Position numbers and translations under genes: made by a program. The notes below the pieces were generated by a model. That model was given only the letters and a program-made list of their open reading frames with translations. It was not told where the DNA came from and searched no databases. From Rhodopseudomonas sp. (GTDB lineage: Bacteria > Pseudomonadota > Alphaproteobacteria > Rhizobiales > Xanthobacteraceae): DNA of 64,000 bases. The DNA is taken from assembly GCA_016124795.1 (NCBI GenBank), contig WGNB01000027.1, forward strand, positions 34,613-98,612, given 5' to 3'. This document shows, piece after piece, positions 52,879 through 60,874 of the stretch; positions within the stretch are counted from its first letter, which is position 1; the number at the start of each line of letters is the position of its first letter.

Positions 52879-53829
52879 CTATTTCCTTGCCATGGGAGCG
52901 ACCGCGTCCTCATAAGGATAGCTTTGCGGCATGATCTTGAGCGCGACTGAAATTTTCTGCGTCGCATCGACATTGGCCCGGCTGAACGTCCCGTCAGGCG
53001 AATAGACTTTGTACATATGCTCGAGAGCGGCCTTCAGGACGGTCGGGTTAGCATTGGCAAAATGCTTCTTGGCGATTTCGAACGTGTCGTCGTGGTGGCC
53101 TTTGATGTATTGTTGGGCCTCTACGAGGGCATCGAACACACCCTTGGCGTCGTTGGGAGATTTGTTGAGAAAAGCTTTGCTGGTCGAAAGCGGGGCCGAC
53201 GAAAATGCGTCGAGTTTGGCGGCGACATCCACGACCACATTGGCGATGCCCTGGTTGACCGCGATGCTGACGAACGGCTCGAATAGCATCGCCGCATCTG
53301 CGCGTTTGCTCTTGAGCGCGCCTAGCAATTCGCCGCCGCCGCCGACCGATACCAGGCTCACATCTTTGGCCGGGTCCATGCCAGCCTGGATCAGGAAATA
53401 GCGGGTCAGGTTGGCCGTGAGCGAGCCGGGGCTGGTAACGGCAATCGTTTTTCCTTTAAGGTCGGCGACGGATTTGATGCCGGCGTCCGGACGGGCAATC
53501 AACGAAAATGGCACGCGCGAAGTCTGCGCGAAAAACAGCATGACGTCGACGCCTCTGGCGCGCATCAGGCCGACTTCGGGGAACCCTGTGCCGACGATTT
53601 GAACTTCGCCGGCGATGTAGGCTTTCATGGCTTCGCCGCCGCCGCGGCTGGTCACGACATCGACCTCGACGCCGTGCTTTTTGAACAGGCCTTTCGCCTG
53701 AGCGACGAATATCGGCATCGACTCCAGCGACATCACCGGCAAAGCAATCTTGACCGGCTCGGCTGAAGCCATCGCCGGCAAAGCGCAAAGCGCCCCGATC
53801 ATCGCCAATATTTTCATCGAAAGTCGCAT
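52879..53829 (-). CDS. ABC transporter substrate-binding protein (SsuA/NMT1-like)
   Basis: The 316-aa protein has a signal peptide (MRLSMKILAMIGALCALPAMASAEPV) and a NitT/TauT-type binding fold: LPVMSLESMPIFVAQAKGLFKKHGVEVDVVTSRGGGEAMKAYIAGEVQIVGTGFPE, and ADLKGKTIAVTSPGSLTANLTRYFLIQAGMDPAKDVSLVSVGGGGELLGALKSKRADAAMLFEP. Such systems import sulphonates, nitrate, pyrimidine precursors or aromatic acids. It is the last gene of the minus-strand operon that begins with the epimerase. Confidence 0.92.
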   Translation of the reverse strand: MRLSMKILAMIGALCALPAMASAEPVKIALPVMSLESMPIFVAQAKGLFKKHGVEVDVVTSRGGGEAMKAYIAGEVQIVGTGFPEVGLMRARGVDVMLFFAQTSRVPFSLIARPDAGIKSVADLKGKTIAVTSPGSLTANLTRYFLIQAGMDPAKDVSLVSVGGGGELLGALKSKRADAAMLFEPFVSIAVNQGIANVVVDVAAKLDAFSSAPLSTSKAFLNKSPNDAKGVFDALVEAQQYIKGHHDDTFEIAKKHFANANPTVLKAALEHMYKVYSPDGTFSRANVDATQKISVALKIMPQSYPYEDAVAPMARK

Positions 53830-53879
53830 GGCATCCTCCCTGTTTCAATTTTGGTTGGTCTGATTAAAGCAGCGATCCA

Positions 53880-54656
53880 TCACTTCTCATCGGCGAACCG
53901 CCAATGCACCAGTACATGGCCAAGCGCGTCGACCGCGAAGCTGAGCGCTGCCGCAAAAATCGCCAGGGCAATAATGCCGAGATACAAGGTCGGCGTGTCC
54001 AGCGTGCCGGATGCATAAAGGATCATGTGACCGAGGCCGGATCGGGACGCGACAAATTCACCGATGACTGCGCCGATTAATGCGAGCCCTGAGCCGATCT
54101 TGAGGCCGGTATAGATACTCGGCAGCGACGATGGCACGACCACTTTCCAGAAGATCTGCCAGCGGTTGGCGCCCATGACCCATAGGGCGTCGACCAGCGT
54201 GCGCTCGAGGCGGAGCGAGGCGGTGTAAACCGGAATGAACATCGCAAAGAAGACGATGTAGACGCTGATGCCAATTTTCGACGCCAGTCCGAGCCCGAGC
54301 CAGAGAATGAATAGCGGGGCGATCACAATGACTGGAATGCCGTTAAGCACCATCAGGAAGGGTTCTATGACCCGCGACAGCGTGCGCGACTGCGGCAGTA
54401 CCAGGCCCGTGGCGATGCCGGCCAGCGAACCGGCGATCAGTCCGAGCATAGTCTCGAACACGGTGATGCCAATATTGGGCATCAGCGTGCCTTCGCCGTA
54501 TTGGGCCTGCAAGGCGTGGTAAATTTCGGTTGGGCTCGAAAAGAAGAGCTTGCTCAGAATGCCGTAGCGGACACCGAGTTCGGTTCCAAGCAGCAGCACC
54601 GCCAGCACCAGGAGCCGGCCGAGCGTTACGATCAGGTTATGCCACGATATTGTCAT
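53880..54656 (-). CDS. ABC transporter permease (SsuC/TauC-like)
   Basis: The 258-aa inner-membrane permease has about six helices and the EAA loop (ASLRLERTLVDALWVMGANRWQIFWKVVVPSSLPSIYTGLKIGSGLALIGAVIGEFVAS). It overlaps the ATPase stop (ATGA) and precedes the binding protein gene. With those two it forms a complete NitT/TauT-type importer. Confidence 0.94.
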   Translation of the reverse strand: MTISWHNLIVTLGRLLVLAVLLLGTELGVRYGILSKLFFSSPTEIYHALQAQYGEGTLMPNIGITVFETMLGLIAGSLAGIATGLVLPQSRTLSRVIEPFLMVLNGIPVIVIAPLFILWLGLGLASKIGISVYIVFFAMFIPVYTASLRLERTLVDALWVMGANRWQIFWKVVVPSSLPSIYTGLKIGSGLALIGAVIGEFVASRSGLGHMILYASGTLDTPTLYLGIIALAIFAAALSFAVDALGHVLVHWRFADEK

Positions 54657-55435
54657 GCCGCCGTCTCATTCATCCCGGTGACGCTGATGTCGAGAGCGTC
54701 CCAGATGCGCTTGAAATAGGTTGCGTACTCCGGCATTGCCGGTACGTCGGCAACGCTCTTGGCGCCGCGGCTGAACGGGATGTCGAAGATCTCCTTGACG
54801 GTGCCGGGCCTGCGGCTGAGGACGACGACCCGGTCGGCCATGGAAATGGCTTCCGAGATATCGTGCGTGACGAGCAGCACGCTGCGTTTTCCGGCGCGAC
54901 AGATCTTGACCACGTCGTTTTCAATGACGACGCGGGTCTGGGCGTCGAGCGCAGCGAACGGTTCGTCGAGCAGCAGGACTTCCGGTTCCATCGCCAAAGT
55001 CTGCGCCAAGGCCGCACGTTTCTGCATGCCGCCCGAGAGGGCGTGAGGATATTTGCGCTCAAAGCCGCCAAGCCCGTATTGCCGCATCAAGGTGACGGCC
55101 TTGTCACGGCGAAAGCTCTTTGGTTCGCCGCGGATTTCCAGCCCCAATTCGACGTTCTCGACAACCGATCGCCAGGGCAGCAGTGTGCTTTGTTGAAACA
55201 TCATGCCGATCAGGCGGTTCTGTCCCTTAACCGGCCGCCCGTCGATAAGGATATCGCCTGCTGTCGGCTTGCGCAGACCGGTCGCGAGGCTCAGCAGCGT
55301 TGACTTGCCGCAACCGCTCGGCCCGACGACAGCTACGATTTCATCCTCGCCGCAGGTGAAAGAGACGTCGTGCAGCACGTCGATCGTGTTGCGCTTGGTG
55401 GGGAAGTGAAAGCTGATGTTGCGGAATTCGAGCAT
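54653..55435 (-). CDS. ABC transporter ATP-binding protein (SsuB/TauB-like)
   Basis: The 260-aa ATPase has Walker A VVGPSGCGKSTLLSLATGL, the Q-loop LIGMMFQQSTLLPWRSV, signature ALSGGMQKRAALAQTLAMEPEVLLLDEPFAALDAQTR and the switch His in VLLVTHDISEAISMADRVVVLSRRPG. It powers the adjacent permease. The gene lies 15 bases after the cupin gene in the same operon. Confidence 0.95.
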   Translation of the reverse strand: MLEFRNISFHFPTKRNTIDVLHDVSFTCGEDEIVAVVGPSGCGKSTLLSLATGLRKPTAGDILIDGRPVKGQNRLIGMMFQQSTLLPWRSVVENVELGLEIRGEPKSFRRDKAVTLMRQYGLGGFERKYPHALSGGMQKRAALAQTLAMEPEVLLLDEPFAALDAQTRVVIENDVVKICRAGKRSVLLVTHDISEAISMADRVVVLSRRPGTVKEIFDIPFSRGAKSVADVPAMPEYATYFKRIWDALDISVTGMNETAA

Positions 55436-55450
55436 GATAATGTTTCGGTT

Positions 55451-55960
55451 TCAGCGGGCGTTGCCGGCGCCGGCGACCGGTTTGCCGATGCCGAGTGGTT
55501 CCGCGTCGATAAGGACAAAGGCCACCCGTGCCCGTGTCGCGCTACGGTTTGCCCAAGCGTGATTGGTGCCGCGCTGAACCAGGACTTCGCCAGCCTTCAA
55601 TGTGACCGAGGTGTCGTCCATATCCATGTCGATTTCACCTTCGAGCACGATGACGTAGTCGATGGTTTCGGTGCGATGCAGGTGCGGCGTGTTGCCCGGC
55701 GGGAAATCGATGATGGCAAAGCGGGTGCCCATGGCCGGCGGCGCGGTGCCCATGATGCGGGCGCCCATATCCTCGATGTCGGTGCCGATTTCGATGCCGG
55801 CCGGACACTTGTCGGTCGCCCAGATAAGCGTGGATACGGTGCCGGGGGACGGGAATTTGGCATTGCTCGCCGGGCCGTCGATCAGGGCTTTTGCGACGTT
55901 GGCGGCGTCGTGTCCGGTGACAACGCGGCGGATCGGTGGGTATTCGGATTTTTGATTCAT
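55451..55960 (-). CDS. Cupin-domain protein
   Basis: The start is ATG 55960 (MNQKSEYPPIRRVVTGHD); the longer track frame reads into the next gene. The 169-aa protein has one cupin barrel: motif 1 FPPGNTPHLHRTETIDYVIVLEGEIDMDM with metal-type His and Glu, and motif 2 LKAGEVLVQRGTNHAWANRSATRARVAFVLID with His. Single cupins in catabolic operons act as isomerases, dioxygenases or small-molecule binders. It sits between the creatinase-like gene and the ABC ATPase. No specific function can be given. Confidence 0.88.
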   Translation of the reverse strand: MNQKSEYPPIRRVVTGHDAANVAKALIDGPASNAKFPSPGTVSTLIWATDKCPAGIEIGTDIEDMGARIMGTAPPAMGTRFAIIDFPPGNTPHLHRTETIDYVIVLEGEIDMDMDDTSVTLKAGEVLVQRGTNHAWANRSATRARVAFVLIDAEPLGIGKPVAGAGNAR

Positions 55961-55982
55961 GCGCTTTGCTCGCTGAAGTCGT

Positions 55983-57206
55983 TCACGGACCGATGACCTG
56001 GAAGTCCATCGGGAAGTCGTGCATGCGTCGCGCGCCGGCCTCAGTGATATGCACTGTTTCGGCGAAAACACAGCCGGTCTTGCCGTCCTGCCACTTCGGA
56101 TCGAAGAGATCGATGTTGAAGGCGAACACCATGCCCGGACGGAAGTGGTCGCCGACCGACTTGAGCGCTTCCTGGTCGGCTTTGAGAGCGTGGTGGCGAT
56201 AGCGCGGATATTCCAGCGAGGCCAAACCGTGGCCGTGAATGCCGGTTTCACACATGCCAAGACCAAGGTCATGGATGACATCTCGGACATGATCCATGGC
56301 GGCCGCGATCGGTTTGCCGGGGCCGAAGCGTTTCATGCCTTCGTCGAAAGCGGCCACGCAACCGTCGTAGATCCGGCGCTGGTCGCGCTCCGGCTCGCCG
56401 AGCGAAAACGTCCGCTCAACGTGGGTGAAATATCCGCCGGTCTTTGGATGAATCTCGCAAGTGATCAGATCGCCGGCTTCCATCGGTCGAACCGTTGGTA
56501 ACCGAAAAGGGTGCGGCGATGGATAGCGGTCGCAGGCCCACAGGAACAGCGTCGGCTCTTCGCCTCCATTGGCCAGCATGGTCTCCATCATGCTGCCATA
56601 GACTTCCGACTCGCGTACGCCCGGCCGCGCGATGTCACGGCAGGTTTGCAACATCATGTCACCGAGTTTGGCCGCGTCTTCGAGGATCGCGATTTCTTCG
56701 TCGCTTTTGACGGTACGCTGCAATTCCAGCATGTCGTCGAGATTGACGAAGTCGGCTTTCGGCAGCAATTCGAGCAGGCGCGTGTAAACGCTGTGCGGCA
56801 GCCAGCCGTCGGGATCGAGCGGTCCGGCAAGTCCGTCCATGCCGATGCGTGCGCCGGCCAGGTTCAATTCGTTGATCCGGTGCGCCACCGTGTCGGCCCA
56901 TGGGCCGCGACGGGAGCGGATGTCGGACACCCAGTCCTGGCTGGCGCGCCAGCCGTCGAGAAAAGTCGGCATGAAAACGAAGCACGTAGGATCGCCGTGG
57001 CGCGGGAACACGAGAATGTTGTGTTCTGCGTTGCCGCCGACCGGGCAGAGGTAGCGCGCATTGGCGGTGCAGAAATCCCACATCGCCGGCCAGCCCCACA
57101 GCACCAGGCAATCGAGCCCACGTCTGTCCATTTCACGACGGGTTGTTTCCCAGCGCCGGTCACGTTCGGCGAGCGACAGGCGGGGTAGTTCCAGGCGGCT
57201 GCGCAT
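55983..57206 (-). CDS. M24-family (creatinase/Xaa-Pro aminopeptidase fold) protein with altered metal site
   Basis: The 407-aa protein has the two-domain pita-bread layout, with a creatinase N-domain and a C-terminal catalytic domain. The usual five metal ligands are not all kept. Where metallopeptidases have D-x10-D, this reads CEIHPKTGGYFTHVERTF (Glu and His). The GHGLASLEYPR His is present, but the next Glu of the usual TIEPG motif is Asn (GMVFAFNIDLF); the final Glu (FAETVHITEAG) is kept. Creatinase also lacks these ligands, so this may be a metal-independent amidinohydrolase-like enzyme rather than a peptidase. Confidence 0.85.
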   Translation of the reverse strand: MRSRLELPRLSLAERDRRWETTRREMDRRGLDCLVLWGWPAMWDFCTANARYLCPVGGNAEHNILVFPRHGDPTCFVFMPTFLDGWRASQDWVSDIRSRRGPWADTVAHRINELNLAGARIGMDGLAGPLDPDGWLPHSVYTRLLELLPKADFVNLDDMLELQRTVKSDEEIAILEDAAKLGDMMLQTCRDIARPGVRESEVYGSMMETMLANGGEEPTLFLWACDRYPSPHPFRLPTVRPMEAGDLITCEIHPKTGGYFTHVERTFSLGEPERDQRRIYDGCVAAFDEGMKRFGPGKPIAAAMDHVRDVIHDLGLGMCETGIHGHGLASLEYPRYRHHALKADQEALKSVGDHFRPGMVFAFNIDLFDPKWQDGKTGCVFAETVHITEAGARRMHDFPMDFQVIGP

Positions 57207-57235
57207 TGGCCGGTTTCCTCATGCTTGAACGAGTT

Positions 57236-58207
57236 TTAGATGCCGCGCGCCTGCATGCGCTTGAGGCTGTCGAGATAATCGCCGATAGCCCGTTCGATGT
57301 CGTACTGGGCCGTAAAGCCGAGCTCCGTGCGGGCGCGGCTGACGTCGTAAACTCCGTGCGGCGGATAGGGCATGCCGAGGAAATTGGTGCCGGGCCCGAT
57401 CTTGATGTCGGCACCGGGAATCTTCTTGCGCAACACGTCGGCAAAATCATTGAGCGAATGAGCGACGCCGCTTCCGATATTGTAGACGCGGCTTGGCACC
57501 TTGTCGGCAACGGTGGCGAGGTAGATGCCGGCAGCGGAATCCTTATTGTAAATGAAATCGTCCTTGGCATCGCCGCCGGCGGGATGATGAAACGGCAAGC
57601 CGTGAAATGGATTTTCGACGATCTGGCTGGTCACGCCCATTTTGCCATGGCGGGCCGTTTTGCCGGGCCCATAGGTGGTGGCAAAACGTATTATGGCGAC
57701 ATCGACGCCCATGTTGTTGGCGTAATAGATGCCGGTCTGTTCGCCCATCAACTTGGCGCTGTCGTAAATCCGCTGCGGATTCTTGGGCGCATCTTCCGGG
57801 ATCGGCTTGTAGTGCGGCGGGCCATATTCGCCTAGGACGGGACCGTAGATTCCTTTGGCGCTGGTATAGACCACCCGGCGGATGTCGAAGGCGCGCGCTG
57901 CCTCAAGCACATTGACCATGCCCATCACATTGACCTGAATGCTCAATGCCGGATTGGAGGCCGAGACCGCGCCGACAAAGGCCGCGGCATGTACGATGTG
58001 CGTGACTTTGTGCTTCTTGATGATTTCAAGCAGGCGCGGCCAATCGAGAATGTCCCCGGCCTCGAAGTCGATATTGTCGACGATGTCGTCAATCAGTCGG
58101 TCGTCGCGGTGGCGCGCCATCACCACGGGGCGATGACCTTCGTTTACGAATTTTCTGCTGGTCTCGGCGCCGATGACACCCATACCGCCCGTGATCAGCA
58201 CCTTCAT
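57236..58207 (-). CDS. NAD-dependent epimerase/dehydratase (extended SDR)
   Basis: The 323-aa Rossmann-fold enzyme has the nucleotide motif TGGMGVIGAETSRKF, an acidic end of strand 2, the segment VTHIVHAAAFVGAVSASNPALSIQVNVMGMVNVLEAARAF, a catalytic-type YxxxK (YDSAKLMGEQTG), and VAIIRFATTYGPGK. It would act on a sugar-nucleotide or keto/hydroxy acid. It is the first gene of the six-gene minus-strand operon and is divergent from the TetR regulator, which likely controls it. Confidence 0.91.
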   Translation of the reverse strand: MKVLITGGMGVIGAETSRKFVNEGHRPVVMARHRDDRLIDDIVDNIDFEAGDILDWPRLLEIIKKHKVTHIVHAAAFVGAVSASNPALSIQVNVMGMVNVLEAARAFDIRRVVYTSAKGIYGPVLGEYGPPHYKPIPEDAPKNPQRIYDSAKLMGEQTGIYYANNMGVDVAIIRFATTYGPGKTARHGKMGVTSQIVENPFHGLPFHHPAGGDAKDDFIYNKDSAAGIYLATVADKVPSRVYNIGSGVAHSLNDFADVLRKKIPGADIKIGPGTNFLGMPYPPHGVYDVSRARTELGFTAQYDIERAIGDYLDSLKRMQARGI

Positions 58208-58253
58208 CGCTTTCTCCCGCCGACAGCCGGGGCCTTGACGACCCCTCTTTTAA

Positions 58254-58273
58254 TTAACCCCCGGGTGAGTTAA
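58254..58273. promoter_or_regulatory. Candidate TetR operator
   Basis: The inverted repeat TTAAC-N10-GTTAA, embedded in ATTAACCCCCGGGTGAGTTAAGAG, lies in the 165-base gap between the epimerase operon and tetR, 47 bases upstream of the epimerase start. A CTTG-T-CAAG palindrome follows at about 58289. Position and symmetry suit autoregulation and operon repression by the divergent TetR. Confidence 0.5.
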
Positions 58274-58372
58274 GAGAGAACACCAGAACTTGTCAAGCGA
58301 GCCGGCGTCGTCGGCCCTTGTGCCGCGCGCGTCGCCATCCGGGCGCGCTGCCACCGTTGGAAATCTGAGACG

Positions 58373-59206
58373 ATGAAATTGGATCGCGACAGTAGGGGAC
58401 CCGGTGTGAATGCGACGCGACGATCGGCACATCGCGTCCGCAACGGCGTGACGCCCGAAATTGTTGCGCCCGCCATGGTGGTCAAAAAACGCCCGCGGAA
58501 AACCAAAGGGAGTGAGCCAACCAATTCCGAAGTGAGCGCCGTCACGGCGCGCAAACGCGATGCCGCCGCCACCCGTGCGCGCATCCTCGACGCCGCCATG
58601 GAGGAGTTCGCCGTGCGCGGGATGCCGGACGCCCGCATTGAGGATGTGGCGCTGCGTGCCGATACCAATCGGCGGATGATCTATTACTATTTCGGCAGCA
58701 AAGAGGGGCTATACCTTGCCGCGCTTGAGGCCGTTTATGCCGGCTTGATGAATGAAGAGCGCAAGATCGACGTCGAGACGCTGGATCCGGTCGAAGCGAT
58801 CGAAGAACTCGTACGTCTCAAGATCGACCATTACACGACGAATCCGAAATTCATCGCTTTCCTGAATATGGAAAACCTGTATCGGGCCCGCTACCTGAAG
58901 AACTCGAAGCGGCTCGCCGATTTCAAGGCGCCGTTTACCAAGATCATCGCGCGCGTCCTGGAGCGTGGACAACGTCTCGGCATATTCCGCGCCGACGTCG
59001 ATCCGGTCGATCTGTATATTTCGATCTGCGCGCTCGGTTATTTGTATTTCTCGAACCAATACACGCTCGGGGTTATTTTCGGTCGCGACATGATTGCGCC
59101 GAAGCTGCTGAAACAGCGCAAGACGTCGATCTGCGAGATGGTTATCAGCTATCTGAAATACCCCAATATCGATCTCCACCATGAGGTGAAGGGGCGCAAA
59201 AAGTAG
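58373..59206 (+). CDS. TetR-family transcriptional regulator
   Basis: The 277-aa protein has a TetR helix-turn-helix at about residues 58-115 (ARKRDAAATRARILDAAMEEFAVRGMPDARIEDVALRADTNRRMIYYYFGSKEGLYLAALEAVY). A C-terminal ligand domain of the TetR_C type follows (LEAVYAGLMNEERKIDVETLDPVEAIEELV, FIAFLNMENLYRARYLKNSKRL). The basic 57-residue N-terminal extension is unusual, and an internal ATG at 58475 may be the true start. It is divergent from the epimerase operon and upstream of a Bug binding protein. Confidence 0.93.
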   Translation: MKLDRDSRGPGVNATRRSAHRVRNGVTPEIVAPAMVVKKRPRKTKGSEPTNSEVSAVTARKRDAAATRARILDAAMEEFAVRGMPDARIEDVALRADTNRRMIYYYFGSKEGLYLAALEAVYAGLMNEERKIDVETLDPVEAIEELVRLKIDHYTTNPKFIAFLNMENLYRARYLKNSKRLADFKAPFTKIIARVLERGQRLGIFRADVDPVDLYISICALGYLYFSNQYTLGVIFGRDMIAPKLLKQRKTSICEMVISYLKYPNIDLHHEVKGRKK

Positions 59207-59287
59207 CGACGCGCTCGCCGTGCCGCAGCGTTCGGGCCGCCCGGCCCGGGCCAATCAATAACCAAATACAAAAAATAGGGAGCTGGA

Positions 59288-60259
59288 ATGTCTAAAGGTT
59301 CATTGGGGGTCCGTCCGTTTGTCGCGGCTATCGCTTTCTCGGTGCTCGCATTCGCTGCCGCGAAGGCCGAAACTTTTCCGGCCCGGCCGGTCAAAATCAT
59401 CGTGCAAACCGGCGCCGGTTCATCAATCGATGTCGCCGCACGAATTCTGGCGGCCAAGTTGACGACGCTTTGGGGCCAACAAGCTGTTGTTATCAATCAG
59501 CCGGGCGCTGGCGGTGCGTTGGCGACCAAGGCGTTGGCCGCAGCCGCGCCTGACGGCGAAACGCTGCTGCTGGCGGCATCGTCGATCTTCATCGCGCTGC
59601 CGGAGATCCAGAAGGCGCGAGCCGCTGATGTCGATAGCCTGGTGCCGATTTCATTCATTGGCGAGCAGCCGATGGTGGTCGCGGTCGCGGCCGATAGCAA
59701 GGTTCGGTCGTTCGCCGACTTGCTGGCGTTGATGCGCAAGACGCCGGATGGACTTAATTGCGCTGTTTCGACCAGGGGCGGACTATCCCATCTCACAGGC
59801 GAGGCGCTGCGTGAGAAATCCGCAACCAATATGAACTTCATCTATTATCCCGGAACGGCCCAGGCGCTCACCGATATTCTTGGCGGCCGGGTGCCCATGG
59901 GCGTCGACAGTCTGTCCGCCTATATCGGGCCAGCCGCCGGCGGCAAGATCAAGATTGTCGCGGTCGGCTCGGCCAAGCGTCTTGCCCGTCTGCCGGATGT
60001 GCCGACAGTGGCCGAGACGCTCCCTGGCTTTGAGGCTACCGCCTGGCTGGTGCTGGTGGCGCCTAAAGGAACGCCGGCCGGTATCGTCGACAAGATCGGT
60101 GCGGACGTTAATGCACTGCTGGCCGATCCGGAGGTTGTCAAAAGTCTGGACAAGGTCGGCACTTTTGTCCGCCCGATGCCGACTTCGCAGGTCAAAGCTT
60201 TTGTGACGTCCGAACGCCAGAAGTGGGCGCCAATCGTAAGAAAATTCGCCACACAGTAA
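59288..60259 (+). CDS. Bug-type substrate-binding protein, 3
   Basis: The 323-aa protein has a signal peptide (VAAIAFSVLAFAAAKAETFPARPV). Family motifs are VKIIVQTGAGSSIDVAARILAAKLTTLWGQQAVVINQPGAGGALATKAL, GGLSHLTGEALREKSATNMNFIYYPGTAQALTDILGGRVPMGVDSL and ARLPDVPTVAETLPGFEATAWLVLVAPKGTPAGIVDKIG. It is the third Bug protein in the window and the last intact gene before the IS remnant and the second tRNA fragment. No TctA/TctB partners are visible. Confidence 0.93.
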   Translation: MSKGSLGVRPFVAAIAFSVLAFAAAKAETFPARPVKIIVQTGAGSSIDVAARILAAKLTTLWGQQAVVINQPGAGGALATKALAAAAPDGETLLLAASSIFIALPEIQKARAADVDSLVPISFIGEQPMVVAVAADSKVRSFADLLALMRKTPDGLNCAVSTRGGLSHLTGEALREKSATNMNFIYYPGTAQALTDILGGRVPMGVDSLSAYIGPAAGGKIKIVAVGSAKRLARLPDVPTVAETLPGFEATAWLVLVAPKGTPAGIVDKIGADVNALLADPEVVKSLDKVGTFVRPMPTSQVKAFVTSERQKWAPIVRKFATQ

Positions 60260-60381
60260 GGGGCGCGAAACTCATCCTGACGTGATGGACGACAGGGTGG
60301 GTCTTTTTACCGGAGATCGCTCGTTCTGGACGTTCTCGCACGGTGAGCCCGGATAGTTCTGGATCGGTGTGATTCCCAGGC

Positions 60382-60643
60382 GAGCAGTTGCAGGCCTTCC
60401 TCGCGTCAGATCCGCTCGACTTTCTTGTGATCGACGGTCCGGCCTTAGGCCCGCAGCAGCTCGCCGATCTTGCGGTAGCCCTAGCGGCCGTACTGCTTGG
60501 CCAGCCGGATCAGGGCCAGCCGGATCAGCGCCAGACGCAGGTCGTCCTTGTTCCTGGGAACGGCCTCATAGCGTTGCGTGCTGCGGGCCACGCCGAGGAC
60601 CAGGGCAATCGATTCGCGATCGAAAAACGCTGATTTTGGTGGG
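60382..60643 (-). pseudogene. IS3-family transposase (OrfB) remnant
   Basis: The minus strand encodes a piece of an IS3-type OrfB N-terminal region (IALVLGVARSTQRYEAVPRNKDDLRLALIRL, then LAKQYGR-GYRKIGELLRA-GRTVDHKKVERI-REEGLQLL). Three in-frame stops interrupt it (TAG at 60481, TAA at 60445, TGA at 60406), and no terminal repeats or catalytic core remain. A perfect 15-bp tandem duplication (60499-60513 and 60514-60528) repeats residues LALIR. The remnant abuts the tRNA-Arg fragment. Confidence 0.8.
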
Positions 60644-60646
60644 AGA

Positions 60647-60694
60647 AAATGGCGCGCCCGACACGATTCGAACGTGTGACCTTTGCCTTCGGAG
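60647..60694 (-). repeat. Partial tRNA-Arg(CCG) 3' end; candidate attachment site, copy 2
   Basis: Identical over 48 bp and in the same orientation as 14865-14912: the 3' 45 bases of tRNA-Arg(CCG) from the anticodon loop to CCA, plus AAA. Again the 5' half is missing, with divergence right after the loop. It lies 180 bases upstream of an integrase gene, as expected for an attachment site. The track frames running through it (APDTIRTCDL, MARPTRFERVTF) are translation artefacts of the tRNA sequence. Confidence 0.9.
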
Positions 60695-60825
60695 CAATTT
60701 AACCTGCCCTTCGACGCTTTTCGATGGGTTTCGCTCCTATGCGCTATGCTACTGTAATCACTAAACAAATTGAATTTTCGAGCCGCCTGACGTATCCTCG
60801 AATACGCTCCGACTTGCGGCCGGCT

Positions 60826-60843
60826 GCTTACGTGGTGCTTACG
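60826..60843. repeat. GCTTACG direct repeat pair, 11-bp spaced (possible integrase arm sites)
   Basis: GCTTACG occurs at 60826-60832 and 60837-60843, one helical turn apart, between the tRNA fragment and the integrase gene. The location suits arm-type integrase sites or autoregulation of the integrase promoter. Confidence 0.35.
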
Positions 60844-60874
60844 CGAGAATGGGAGTTTGGACGGGAGAATTCCC

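Noticed and set aside
60647-60694. Complete tRNA-Arg gene
   Set aside because: The 5' acceptor strand, D-arm and 5' anticodon arm are missing; only the 3' part is present.
14865-60694. Calling the block a phage or an ICE
   Set aside because: No phage structural, replication or conjugation gene is visible; only the repeats and an integrase beyond copy 2 support mobility.
60369-60764. 131-aa ORF with GAPDTIRTCDLCLRS
   Set aside because: Another artefact of reading through the tRNA-Arg fragment.
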